DNA from: Porphyromonas loveana
GTDB taxonomy: Bacteria; Bacteroidota; Bacteroidia; Bacteroidales; Porphyromonadaceae
DNA length: 64,000 bases
Reading direction: 5' to 3'
NCBI RefSeq assembly: GCF_003096695.1
Contig: NZ_QEKY01000009.1
Location: 30,426 to 94,425 of the forward strand
Part shown: piece after piece, positions 17,706 through 26,349 of the stretch
Position numbering within the stretch: position 1 is the stretch's first letter
How the letters are laid out: each line of letters starts with the position of its first letter
The notes under the pieces: model-generated
Database searches by the model: none
What the model was told of the DNA's origin: nothing
The model's input: the letters and a program-made list of their open reading frames with translations, nothing else
Made by a program: the position numbers and the translations under genes

Positions 17706-18569
17706 ATGACAGCATTAGTAAACAGCGCACCGACCACCGCCTTACAGCGCATCGGGCTGCTCCTCCGCATGGAGTGGAGCACGCAGCGCAACAGCATTCT
17801 GGCGATTACGGGCACTTTGTCCCTCATCGCACTCGCCATCTCGCTACTTGTCTCCTTCAATTCCACGCATCCGATCGACGAGGAGGAGGTATATGGATCG
17901 CTCTTCGCTTTCTTCTCCATTAGCAGCATCACCGTGTCACTCTACACCTTCCTGACAGTGCAGCGACGCGTCAATCACTCGAACACCATCGCCTATACCC
18001 TCATACCCGCATCCACCACGGAGAAATTCATCGCTCTGACGATTCTTTTCCTCATTCCATTGGTTTGGATGCTGCTCTTGATGGGAATAGCCATACTCTT
18101 GCTCGCTCTTTTCAATCCTGAAACTTTTGGGATACTCCGACAGACGGTGATAGAGCTATTTGTCGAGCCGCATATCATCACGATGGAAGAACCTGAGCTG
18201 GGTGAGATTATAATAGAACGAGTGAAGCAATACATTACGATCTACATGATCATCTCCACTCTCTGGTCGCTGGCATTGGCCCTCTGGAGCAGTATCAGTG
18301 TGCGTGGCACCACGCAATCACTCCTCGCATATATGGGGATAGGAGCCGCACTCTCATTCATCGTATCCATTGCCGTCTTGCCCGCGTTCTTCCTTCAGCT
18401 TTCAGCCCTTCGGGATTATCAGACATTGGACAACATGAGCGACCGCGAGGCGCTTGAGCTCCTCTTCTCCCCGACCGTTTGGGGCATACAGATCGGCCTC
18501 TATGCCGTGGTAACGATCGCCTTCTTTGTCTGGTCTTATTATTCACTCAAAAGAAGACAGCTACGATGA
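17706..18569 (+). CDS. ABC-2-like membrane protein, paralogue 1
   Basis: A 287-residue membrane protein with about six hydrophobic helices. The cytoplasmic N-terminus contains LQRIGLLLRMEW, which recurs in the next gene as LQRIALLLRMEW; both proteins also end near RRQL. This shows a tandem duplication. It is likely a permease half for the ATPase 11 bases upstream. A soluble insertion (VEPHIITMEEPELGEIIIERVKQ, about 150-180) lies between helices and is absent from the paralogue. Substrate unknown. Confidence 0.82.
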   Translation: MTALVNSAPTTALQRIGLLLRMEWSTQRNSILAITGTLSLIALAISLLVSFNSTHPIDEEEVYGSLFAFFSISSITVSLYTFLTVQRRVNHSNTIAYTLIPASTTEKFIALTILFLIPLVWMLLLMGIAILLLALFNPETFGILRQTVIELFVEPHIITMEEPELGEIIIERVKQYITIYMIISTLWSLALALWSSISVRGTTQSLLAYMGIGAALSFIVSIAVLPAFFLQLSALRDYQTLDNMSDREALELLFSPTVWGIQIGLYAVVTIAFFVWSYYSLKRRQLR

Positions 18570-19306
18570 ATCACCATTCAAACAATAGAACACACACCAC
18601 GCCCTTGCAGCGCATAGCACTGCTCCTGCGCATGGAATGGGGCACCAACGGACGCAATACGCTCCTCTTCCTTCTGGCCATGCTGGGAGTTTTGGTAGCC
18701 ATTACGCTCCTGATACACTTACAAGATAGTTTCGGAGTGTCGACTACGTCTGCCAACCACGTATTTCTCTGGATGTTGACCTTCGGAAGCATGGCGTTCT
18801 ACGTCTTTCGGATTGTGCAGGCACGTGTCAATAATTCCGACACCGTTTCCTACCCGATACTCCCGGCCACCGCCACGGAGAAGTTCATCGTCATCCTTAT
18901 CGAAGGAGTGCTTGCGCTGATGGCAGCCATCGTCGTCAATCAGTTGGCCTATACGATAGAGGTGCTACTCTATCCCGGGATACTCGAAACGAGTTCTTCG
19001 TTTTTGGTGGTTCATCGCACCGCTTCAGGCTATGAATGGTTAGCACTGGATCCTTTCTTTGTCAATCGGGCCGTGACCATAGGCTTTTTGGGCTTCATCG
19101 CCATGGGCATCTTTTTTGCCGTACGGATGAAGAAGCTCATTTCTGCTACGGTGGGCGTGCTATTGACCTTCGGACTGCAGACAATAGCCATTGTCAACAT
19201 CGCGCCTCTTGCTATCCATCTACCTTTGACCGAGGTTATTACCGGCTGTGTCGGACTTGTGTTCTTTGTCCTTTCATTTATCACCCTGCAACGACGACAA
19301 CTCTAA
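18566..19306 (+). CDS. ABC-2-like membrane protein, paralogue 2
   Basis: A 246-residue membrane protein starting MNHHSNNRTHTTPLQRIALLLRMEW. Its ATG overlaps the previous stop codon (ATGA), so translation is coupled and a longer upstream extension in the same frame is rejected. About six hydrophobic helices; it shares the LQRIxLLLRMEW entry, the A-T-EKFI segment (PATATEKFIVILIEG against PASTTEKFIALTI) and the RRQL ending with its neighbour. A heterodimeric permease with the preceding protein is the simplest reading. Confidence 0.82.
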   Translation: MNHHSNNRTHTTPLQRIALLLRMEWGTNGRNTLLFLLAMLGVLVAITLLIHLQDSFGVSTTSANHVFLWMLTFGSMAFYVFRIVQARVNNSDTVSYPILPATATEKFIVILIEGVLALMAAIVVNQLAYTIEVLLYPGILETSSSFLVVHRTASGYEWLALDPFFVNRAVTIGFLGFIAMGIFFAVRMKKLISATVGVLLTFGLQTIAIVNIAPLAIHLPLTEVITGCVGLVFFVLSFITLQRRQL

Positions 19307-19399
19307 TGACAGCAATACTTCAATCCCAATCTCCCCTCTTGTGCCCACGATAACATCGATGCCGATAACTCTAATGACAGCAATACTTCAATCCCAATC
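19299..19399 (+). repeat. Direct duplication around the start of the GntR-type gene
   Basis: A 33-base sequence at 19299-19331 recurs identically at 19367-19399, a 68-base offset. Each copy contains ATGACAGCAATACTTCAATC, the first codons of the regulator. The first copy yields only a 15-codon open frame (MTAILQSQSPLLCPR); the second leads into the real gene. Confidence 0.9.
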
Positions 19400-19736
19400 C
19401 ATCTTCCTCCAGATCTCAGAGACGATCAAAGACAGGATCCTCTCCGGCGAATACAAAGCCGATGAGCGCATTCCCTCCGTTCGTGAGCTGGCCGAGCAAA
19501 TGGAAGTCAATCCCAATACCGCAATGCGTGCCATCGAGCGACTACAGATGGAAGGCACCATCTACAACAAGCGCGGCCTGGGTTACTTCGTCAGCGCCGA
19601 CGCCCGCGAAGAGATACTGGCAGCACGGCGAAGCAAGTTCGTCAAGGAAGTCCTCCCAGCTCTCTTTCGCGAAATGAAACTACTGGGTATAGATATCGAA
19701 ACGGTCCGTTCCGAATGGGAACGACACTCACTCTAA
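19374..19736 (+). CDS. GntR family regulator, YtrA type
   Basis: The 120-residue protein has an N-terminal GntR winged helix (about 8-75: ISETIKDRILSGEYKADERIPSVRELAEQMEVNPNTAMRAIERLQMEGTI) followed by only about 45 residues of helix. That short tail is characteristic of the YtrA subfamily, which regulates linked ABC transporters. The start at 19374 gives MTAILQSQSIFLQISE. Longer in-frame starts exist upstream but read through duplicated non-domain sequence. It lies between the ABC genes and the barrel/GIN genes and probably represses the whole cluster in the absence of an inducer. Confidence 0.88.
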   Translation: MTAILQSQSIFLQISETIKDRILSGEYKADERIPSVRELAEQMEVNPNTAMRAIERLQMEGTIYNKRGLGYFVSADAREEILAARRSKFVKEVLPALFREMKLLGIDIETVRSEWERHSL

Positions 19737-19873
19737 TCATCATAGACTGAATGCGTGACATCTTCTCTCAGCTCCGCTCTTGCGGCAAGCGAGTCGCCGC
19801 GGGCGGAGTGGGAAAGATGTGATCCGCTGACTAACAACGACAAAAGAACCACTCACAATAGCACAAAACAACC

Positions 19874-22372
19874 ATGCGACGATTATTATACGCTACCCTC
19901 TTATTCTGTGCCTGCATCATCGGCGCGATAGCACAGCAAGACACTTATCCGGTGCACATTTCCGGATCACTTTCCGATGCCTCCTCGCACGAGGCCGTTC
20001 CCTTTGCAGCGGTGAGCATCCGCCCCGCTGATGGCGACACCACCAAGGTGTACAATCAGATAACCGACGGCAACGGCTACTTTCGCATCGGACTACCCGT
20101 TGCCCGATCCTATAAACTCACGGCTACCTTCATGGGCATGCAGCCCCTCGTGATGGAAGTACCGCTGACGAATGGTAATAACGAGATACAGCTCGCCACC
20201 TTGGACATGCAACCCGAGGAGAAGCAGCTCGCCGCTGTGACAGTATCTGCCGCTCGTCCGTTGGTCAAAATGGAAATCGACCGTCTCTCCTACAATATGA
20301 AGGAAGACCCCGCAGCCCGCACCAATAATCTCTTGGAAATGCTTCGCAGCGTACCCCTCGTAACGGTAGATGGCGAAGGCAACATCCAGGTGAAAGGCTC
20401 GTCTAACTTCAAGATCTTCCTCAATGGCAAGCCTTCTACGATGGTGAGCAGCAATCCGAAGGAAGTCTTCCGCTCTATTCCGGCGCATACCATTCGCCGC
20501 GTCGAGGTGATTACTGACCCGGGGGTCAAGTACGATGCCGAGGGCATTAGTGCCATCCTGAATATCGTAACGGATGAGGGAGGCAAGCTTCAGGGCTATT
20601 CCGGCTCGATCTCGGCAGGAGTCGGGACCAATCCGGAAGCCGACGGCAATATATTCTTGACTGCCAAATCGGGCAAAGTAGGCTTCACGACGAACTACAG
20701 CTACTACTACGGGGAGAATAGGGATAACCAAACATTATCGGAGCGCATTACGCCTACACAAGTGATTACGGAAGCAGGACGGAGTGATGTTCGCTTCGGC
20801 GGACACTTCGGCAACGCTTTGCTTTCCTTTGAATTGGACTCACTGAATCTCCTCACTGTCGGCGGCAACGTACGACTCCGGGAGCATAACTCCACCAGCA
20901 GCAATATCGAGAAGAGCTTCGCCGGCAACGTGCTGCAAGGCTATATCGACAGGAAGACCCGGACGGCAGGCGATGGTGGCTCCTACGAGCTGAGTGCCGA
21001 CTACCAGAGGAGCACCCGCAGGGAAGGAGAACTCTTCACCGTATCGTACCGCTTCACGCATAATCCCAATAACAGCGAGACGTTCTTGGACCAGTGGCGT
21101 CGCGATCCGCAACAAACCAGTCTCACCCTCGGCTACGGAGGCCAGCACACGCGCTCCGACGCCGGTATGGACGAGCACACGGCACAGGTGGACTATACCC
21201 GCCCGATAGGCAAGGCACACTCAGTAGAGGCAGGTCTCAAATACATCTACAGACATTCCACGAGCGATCCGCTCTACGAAGTGCGCCCGAGCGAAGAGGC
21301 CCCGTGGCAACCAGGCTCGCTCTACCCTCTCAACTTTGCAGCCGGACGCTTCCGCCACGACCAGAACGTAGCAGCGGCCTACGCGGGCTACAACTTCCGT
21401 GCCAGCAAATATTCGCTGCAGACAGGCGTTCGTGCCGAGAGCAGCCGCCTCAAGGCTATTTTCCCGGACAATGCCGCTGCGGACTTCTCACATACGGCTT
21501 TCGACTGGGTGCCTCAGCTGACGCTGGGCTATAACCCGACGCCGATGCAGCAGATCAAACTGGCCTATAACTTCCGCATCCAACGCCCGTCTATCAATCA
21601 ATTGAATCCCTACATAAATCAAACGACGGACTATCAATTGAATTACGGTAATCCCGAACTACAATCCGAGAAGCGGCATCACGTCAGCCTGGGCTACAAC
21701 CAATACGGGCAGAAGCTGATGCTCACGGCATCGCTCGACTACGACTTCTGTAACAACTCCATCCAGAGTTATACATTCCGCGACGCTACCAATCCCAATA
21801 TCTTCCACCAGACCTATGGCAACCTTGGACGCGAGCATTCACTCATTCTCAATGCCTATGCCATGTACACACCGGCGAAATGGCTCCGCATCATGTTCAA
21901 CGGAAACATTGAACGCACGTTCCAGAAAAGCCAAGAGCTGGGGCTGAGCATTAGCGCATGGTCCGGTATGGCCTACTCGGGTCTGATGTTCACTTTACCA
22001 AAAGATTGGACCGTCAATGTCTTTGGAGGCTACTTTCACGGCGGTCGTTCCTTCCAGCAACGCTACAGCGGCAATGACTTCAATAGCTTGAGTATCTCCA
22101 AGCAACTATTTGACAAACGGCTCCTGATTTCTCTCACGGGACGCAATCTGCACGCCGCACGCACTAAATGGAGCAGTGTAACGGAGGGTGAAGGCTTCAT
22201 CTTCCGCAACGAAACCAGTAGTCAGAACCGCAGCGTGTCGCTCAATCTGACTTATCGCTTCGGTAAGATGAATGCCCAAGTGCGCAAGGTACAGAGAAGC
22301 ATCGTCAATAACGACCTCAAGCAAACCTCTTCTCAGGGACAGGGCGGAGGCACCCAAGGCGGACAACGCTAA
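19874..22372 (+). CDS. Outer-membrane beta-barrel protein, TonB-receptor-like
   Basis: The 832-residue protein has a signal peptide (LLYATLLFCACIIGAIAQ), an N-terminal carboxypeptidase-regulatory-like domain (about 27-110: ISGSLSDASSHEAVPFAAVSIR), a plug-like domain (about 125-235, with LLEMLRSVPLVTVDGEGNIQVKG and IRRVEVITDPGVKYDAEG) and a C-terminal barrel of the OMP_b-brl_3 type. The tail is Gln/Gly-rich (QTSSQGQGGGTQGGQR) rather than ending on an aromatic strand. It lies 137 bases after the YtrA-type regulator and 52 before the GIN lipoprotein, so it probably belongs to the same regulon. Confidence 0.88.
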   Translation: MRRLLYATLLFCACIIGAIAQQDTYPVHISGSLSDASSHEAVPFAAVSIRPADGDTTKVYNQITDGNGYFRIGLPVARSYKLTATFMGMQPLVMEVPLTNGNNEIQLATLDMQPEEKQLAAVTVSAARPLVKMEIDRLSYNMKEDPAARTNNLLEMLRSVPLVTVDGEGNIQVKGSSNFKIFLNGKPSTMVSSNPKEVFRSIPAHTIRRVEVITDPGVKYDAEGISAILNIVTDEGGKLQGYSGSISAGVGTNPEADGNIFLTAKSGKVGFTTNYSYYYGENRDNQTLSERITPTQVITEAGRSDVRFGGHFGNALLSFELDSLNLLTVGGNVRLREHNSTSSNIEKSFAGNVLQGYIDRKTRTAGDGGSYELSADYQRSTRREGELFTVSYRFTHNPNNSETFLDQWRRDPQQTSLTLGYGGQHTRSDAGMDEHTAQVDYTRPIGKAHSVEAGLKYIYRHSTSDPLYEVRPSEEAPWQPGSLYPLNFAAGRFRHDQNVAAAYAGYNFRASKYSLQTGVRAESSRLKAIFPDNAAADFSHTAFDWVPQLTLGYNPTPMQQIKLAYNFRIQRPSINQLNPYINQTTDYQLNYGNPELQSEKRHHVSLGYNQYGQKLMLTASLDYDFCNNSIQSYTFRDATNPNIFHQTYGNLGREHSLILNAYAMYTPAKWLRIMFNGNIERTFQKSQELGLSISAWSGMAYSGLMFTLPKDWTVNVFGGYFHGGRSFQQRYSGNDFNSLSISKQLFDKRLLISLTGRNLHAARTKWSSVTEGEGFIFRNETSSQNRSVSLNLTYRFGKMNAQVRKVQRSIVNNDLKQTSSQGQGGGTQGGQR

Positions 22373-22424
22373 CGCGCCGGACAGTACAGCAAAAACCAAC
22401 ACATACTAAACAATACAAACTAAT

Positions 22425-23174
22425 ATGAAAACAAAGAAACTCATTTCCATGCTCGCACTCCTCGTCGGTGCGGCAACGCTCCTCACCGCCTGTAACATAC
22501 AGATCGAGGGCAAGAACATCAAGAAGATTGTTCCCTCGGGAACTCCCATTAAAGAAACGCGGAAGATAACGGCATTCCACTCACTGGATGTTAGTAACAA
22601 CTTTGCGGTCACCTATCTGGCCGGAACACCCACAGATGAGATCGTCATCGAAGCTGCACCTAACCTCATGGAGTATATCGAGACAGAAGTTAAGGACGGA
22701 GAACTCTTCATCCGCATGAAAGAGGGCTTCCAAACGACCAACGGAAACCTCCGTGTCAAGGTAGGCTCTGCCACGCTGCGCAATCTCGACATCAGCGGTG
22801 CTTGCAGCTTCGCCACAGAGGGAGAGCTCACAGGCGACCACCTCGATGTGGATGCCTCCGGTGCAGCAGCCCTCTCCCTCAATGCTCGCTTGCGCACTAT
22901 CGAAGTGGACTGTTCGGGAGCAGTGGCTCTCGATCTGAAAGGAAGTGCAGACAAAGCATCAATCAATCTCAGTGGATCGGTAGCCTGCGATGCCAAGCAA
23001 TTCGAGGTGAAAGATGTCGAGATCGAGGTGAGTGGCAGTGCGTCCATGGACATTAATGCCTCGGTATCGGTAACGGGTAGCGTATCGGGTGCAGTAGCTG
23101 TAACCAATCATGGTGCAGCCTCGCGCGAATCGGTATCGACTTCGGGTGCATCCGTCTATCGGAAAGCACGATAG
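22425..23174 (+). CDS. GIN-domain (DUF2807) lipoprotein
   Basis: The 249-residue protein carries a lipoprotein signal (LALLVGAATLLTAC, lipid-acceptor Cys at residue 23), so it is membrane anchored. From about 45 it has the repetitive right-handed beta-helix pattern of the GIN/DUF2807 domain: FHSLDVSNNFAVTYL, LRNLDISGACSF, LDVDASGAAALSL, IEVDCSGAVALDL, with short SGA/SGS steps. Such proteins are described as putative adhesin heads; function unproven. It directly follows the barrel gene and ends in a GC-rich hairpin, closing the cluster. Confidence 0.9.
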   Translation: MKTKKLISMLALLVGAATLLTACNIQIEGKNIKKIVPSGTPIKETRKITAFHSLDVSNNFAVTYLAGTPTDEIVIEAAPNLMEYIETEVKDGELFIRMKEGFQTTNGNLRVKVGSATLRNLDISGACSFATEGELTGDHLDVDASGAAALSLNARLRTIEVDCSGAVALDLKGSADKASINLSGSVACDAKQFEVKDVEIEVSGSASMDINASVSVTGSVSGAVAVTNHGAASRESVSTSGASVYRKAR

Positions 23175-23177
23175 CCC

Positions 23178-23212
23178 GAAGGTGCGCCCGCATCCGGCGC
23201 GGGCGCACCTTC
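23178..23212 (+). terminator. GC-rich hairpin after the GIN lipoprotein gene
   Basis: GAAGGTGCGCCCGC and GCGGGCGCACCTTC form a perfect 14-bp stem with a seven-base loop, four bases past the stop codon. No T run follows, so factor-dependent ending or 3' protection is possible. Confidence 0.65.
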
Positions 23213-23375
23213 CTACTACCCCAAAGGGGAGTTTCTCCCCTTCTTCTCTCCCATCTGCAGCAAGGGCGTTTTGTCGCCACCTATGGAGCTTAGGCAGAGT
23301 GGCGTTCGGCAGATCATTTCATGGAGAATGCATTGCTCCATACGTGTACGGCGTATCGAAAATGACCGAAAACGT

Positions 23376-23645
23376 GCATCTCCCGTCGGGGATGCATCGA
23401 AATGGACGAAAAACATGCATTTCCCGTCGGGGATGCAATAAAATGGGCGAAAAATGCGCATTTCCCATCGGGGATGCAGCAAAACGGGCGAAAAAAGCGC
23501 ATTCCCGGTCGGGGATGCAATAAAACGGGCAAAAAAAGTGCATTTCCCGTCGGGGATGCAATAAAACGGGCGAAAAATGTGCATTCCTCATCGGGGATGC
23601 AATAAAAAGATGGATGAAAAATGTGCATCCCTCATCGGGGATGCA
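23376..23645. repeat. Tandem array of seven 41-bp hairpin units
   Basis: A 21-base core (GCATTTCCCGTCGGGGATGCA and variants) starts at 23376, 23417, 23458, 23499, 23540, 23581 and 23625: five intervals are exactly 41 bases and the last is 44. The inter-core sequence (TAAAACGGGCGAAAAATG type) is also conserved. Each core is a near-palindrome; the last unit pairs TGCATCCC with GGGATGCA. Open frames across the array repeat every 41 codons because 41 is not a multiple of three, and are not genes. Confidence 0.92.
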
Positions 23646-23980
23646 ATAAAAACGCCCTCCCCCTCCATACCTTACGCCTAATGTGCAGGTATGGCCGATA
23701 GGATTGCAGTCTATGGCAGAGCGCTATCGGGAACGAAAGACGAGCAGCAGCAACGACGAGAGAAAGTATGAGATCGCCCCTACGAAGTCTTGCACCACAC
23801 AGCACGACAGGCCGTCGGCAATACCCGCTCGGCATCGCATCGCTACGGACGTAAGCACTAAAGATAGGAAGAGCCGCATCAGCGTGCCGAAACTTGACGC
23901 GCACAGAGCAAACAATCTGACCCTAAAAAGAATTAATAAGAAACAAGCACAGTATCTAATCAAAAAGTAAGAAAAGAACA
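23646..23980. other. Gene-free leader before the acylpeptidyl oligopeptidase gene
   Basis: No gene is seen in these 335 bases. Open frames of about 90 codons on both strands lack family features. The stretch next to the ATG at 23981 is AT-rich (AAAAGTAAGAAAAGAACA) and may hold the promoter, but no clear TAnnTTTG box was found. Confidence 0.45.
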
Positions 23981-26260
23981 ATGAAACTGAAATTATTCTT
24001 GGCAAGCGTCCTTACCTTTGTCGGTATGACAGTACAAGGACAAACACCCGTCGGTGACTGGAAAGGTACCCTCGACATTCCCCAGGCCAACCTGAAGTTG
24101 GAGCTTATCTTCCACATCACAGGCGAAGACAACAACCTCAAAACTACGATGGACGTGCCCATGCAGGGCGCAACGGATGTGCCCGTGGAGAAGACCACGT
24201 TCGAGGACGGGCGACTTTCGCTCAGCGTTGCAGCTATCCAATTCTCCTACAGCGGTACGCTTGCAGGCGATAGCATAGTGGGCGAAGTGGAGCAGATGGG
24301 ACTTAAGCTACCGCTCACGCTACGTCGCTTCAGCGCCTCACTACCGGGCAATACTGCGCTGCCCAGCACCCCAGAGGAGCTACGCGCTCTGGAAGCATGG
24401 GACAAAGGCACGTATAAGTACAAGGTAGAAGACTATTTTGCCAAGCCCAAGGCATCGAGCTTCCAACTGAGCCCGAACGGACGCTATCTCTCCTACAAAG
24501 AAAAGGACGAAGCAGGCAAACAGCATGTCTATGTGAAGGAACTGAGCACCGGCGTCGTGCGACGCGCCATCGAGGAGAAAGAAGAGCTTATCAAGGGATA
24601 TGGATGGATCAATGATGAGCGTCTTTTCTACTCCATGGACCGCGGAGGCAACGAGAACTACCACATATACGTGGCCAATATCGACGGAAGTAACAGCCGC
24701 GACCTCACACCCTTCGACGGCGTGCGCGCCTCCATCGACAGAATCCTGAAGGACCAAAAGGACATCATGATTATCTCGATGAACAAGAACAATCCGCAAA
24801 TCTTCGAGCCGTATCGCCTCAACGTGGTGACGGGCGAGCTGACACTCCTCTATGAGAATAAGGATGCAGCCAATCCGATACAGGAATATGAGTTCGACAA
24901 GGATGGCGAGCTGCGTGGCTATTCACGCCTGGTGAACGGCGTGGAGTCAGAACTCTATTATAAAGACCGCTCAACGGGGCTATTTAGCCTCGTTCGCAAG
25001 ATGCGCTGGGACGACACATTCTCTCTCCTCTCATTCAACTATGCTTCCGCCAACAAGGACGAAGCCTATGTCCTCACCAATATCGACAGTGACAAGACGC
25101 GCATTGTCCTCTACGACTTTGCCAAGAACCAAATCGTGCGCGAAGTTTTCGCCCACGACGATTACGACGTGAGCAGTCTGCACCTTTCTCGCAAGCGCAA
25201 CTACGAATTGGACTACGTAGCCTACGAAGGTGATAAGTCCGTCCTCGTGCCGCTGAGTGCGACCTTCAAGGATTTGCACGAGCGGATGCAGAAGGAGTTC
25301 CCGGGCAAAGAAGTTGCCGTGGTGGACTATGACGACAACGAAACGACCTTCTTAATAATCGTGCACAGCGACCGTATCGTAGGTACTTACTATCAATATG
25401 ATGCCGGCACGAAGAAGTTCTCCCTTCTCTATGACCTCATGCCGCAGTTGCACGAAGAGGACATGGCCGAAATGCGCCCGATTACATTCCGCAGCCGCGA
25501 CGGCCTCACCATCCACGGATACATTACCCTCCCCAAGGCTGCACTCAACGGAGAGAAAGTGCCACTCATCGTCAATCCGCACGGAGGTCCCCAAGGTATT
25601 CGCGATTCATGGGGATTCAATCCTGAGACACAGCTCTTCGCCAGCAGAGGTTACGCTACCCTGCAAGTCAACTTCCGCATCTCCGGCGGATACGGGAAGG
25701 AATTCCTCCGCGCCGGATTCAAGCAGATCGGTCGCAAGGCGATGGACGACGTGGAAGACGGTGTGCGCTACGCCATCAGTCAGGGATGGGTGGACTCTGA
25801 CCGCATCGCCATCTATGGAGCGAGCCACGGCGGATATGCCACGCTCATGGGGCTGGTGAAAACGCCCGATCTCTATGCTTGCGGTGTTGATTACGTGGGC
25901 GTATCCAATATCTATACGTTCTTCGATTCGTTCCCCGAGTATTGGAAGCCCTATAAGGAACTGGTGAAAGAAATCTGGTACGATCTCGACAACCCCGAGG
26001 AAGCAGCCATTGCAAAGGAGGTTTCTCCCGTGTTCCAGATCGACAAGATCAAAAAACCGTTGTTCGTCGTTCAGGGCGCCAACGACCCGCGCGTAAACAT
26101 CAACGAGTCGGATCAGATCGTGACTGCTCTCCGTACTCGCGGATTTGAAGTGCCTTATATGGTGAAGTACAATGAAGGTCACGGTTTCCATCGCGAGGAG
26201 AACTCGATGGAGCTGTATCGTGCCATGCTCGGATTCTTCGCCAAGCATCTCAAGCACTAA
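23981..26260 (+). CDS. Acylpeptidyl oligopeptidase, S9 family
   Basis: The 759-residue serine peptidase has a signal peptide (LFLASVLTFVGMTVQG) and a beta-propeller-like middle (about 130-480). The alpha/beta-hydrolase C-terminus carries a complete triad: Ser615 in GASHGG, Asp702 in GANDPR, His734 in NEGHGF. These positions agree with what I recall for P. gingivalis AOP, which removes N-acylated di- and tripeptides with hydrophobic P1 residues. It is periplasmic and complements the dipeptidyl peptidases in peptide feeding. An N-terminal domain (about 25-115) precedes the propeller. It is a single-gene unit ending at a strong hairpin. Confidence 0.93.
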   Translation: MKLKLFLASVLTFVGMTVQGQTPVGDWKGTLDIPQANLKLELIFHITGEDNNLKTTMDVPMQGATDVPVEKTTFEDGRLSLSVAAIQFSYSGTLAGDSIVGEVEQMGLKLPLTLRRFSASLPGNTALPSTPEELRALEAWDKGTYKYKVEDYFAKPKASSFQLSPNGRYLSYKEKDEAGKQHVYVKELSTGVVRRAIEEKEELIKGYGWINDERLFYSMDRGGNENYHIYVANIDGSNSRDLTPFDGVRASIDRILKDQKDIMIISMNKNNPQIFEPYRLNVVTGELTLLYENKDAANPIQEYEFDKDGELRGYSRLVNGVESELYYKDRSTGLFSLVRKMRWDDTFSLLSFNYASANKDEAYVLTNIDSDKTRIVLYDFAKNQIVREVFAHDDYDVSSLHLSRKRNYELDYVAYEGDKSVLVPLSATFKDLHERMQKEFPGKEVAVVDYDDNETTFLIIVHSDRIVGTYYQYDAGTKKFSLLYDLMPQLHEEDMAEMRPITFRSRDGLTIHGYITLPKAALNGEKVPLIVNPHGGPQGIRDSWGFNPETQLFASRGYATLQVNFRISGGYGKEFLRAGFKQIGRKAMDDVEDGVRYAISQGWVDSDRIAIYGASHGGYATLMGLVKTPDLYACGVDYVGVSNIYTFFDSFPEYWKPYKELVKEIWYDLDNPEEAAIAKEVSPVFQIDKIKKPLFVVQGANDPRVNINESDQIVTALRTRGFEVPYMVKYNEGHGFHREENSMELYRAMLGFFAKHLKH

Positions 26261-26286
26261 TCTACCGAAGCGACGACACATAAAAA

Positions 26287-26314
26287 GGGGCTATGGCATT
26301 ATTGCCATAGCCCC
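26287..26314. terminator. Bidirectional terminator between AOP and the YihY gene
   Basis: GGGGCTATGGCA and TGCCATAGCCCC form a perfect 12-bp stem with loop TTAT. AAAAA precedes it, giving a T run on the minus strand. It separates two convergent genes. Confidence 0.85.
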
Positions 26315-26349
26315 TACTGTATTTGCCATCTCTGCAAGCCGAAATCTGT

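Noticed and set aside
23216..23628. Repetitive proteins (CIPDGKC-type motifs) on the minus strand
   Set aside because: They arise from translating the 41-bp array in all three frames, start inside repeats and lack any ribosome-binding context.
23376..23645. CRISPR array
   Set aside because: The segments between repeat cores are themselves near-identical, so there are no unique spacers; no cas genes are nearby. It is a tandem repeat.
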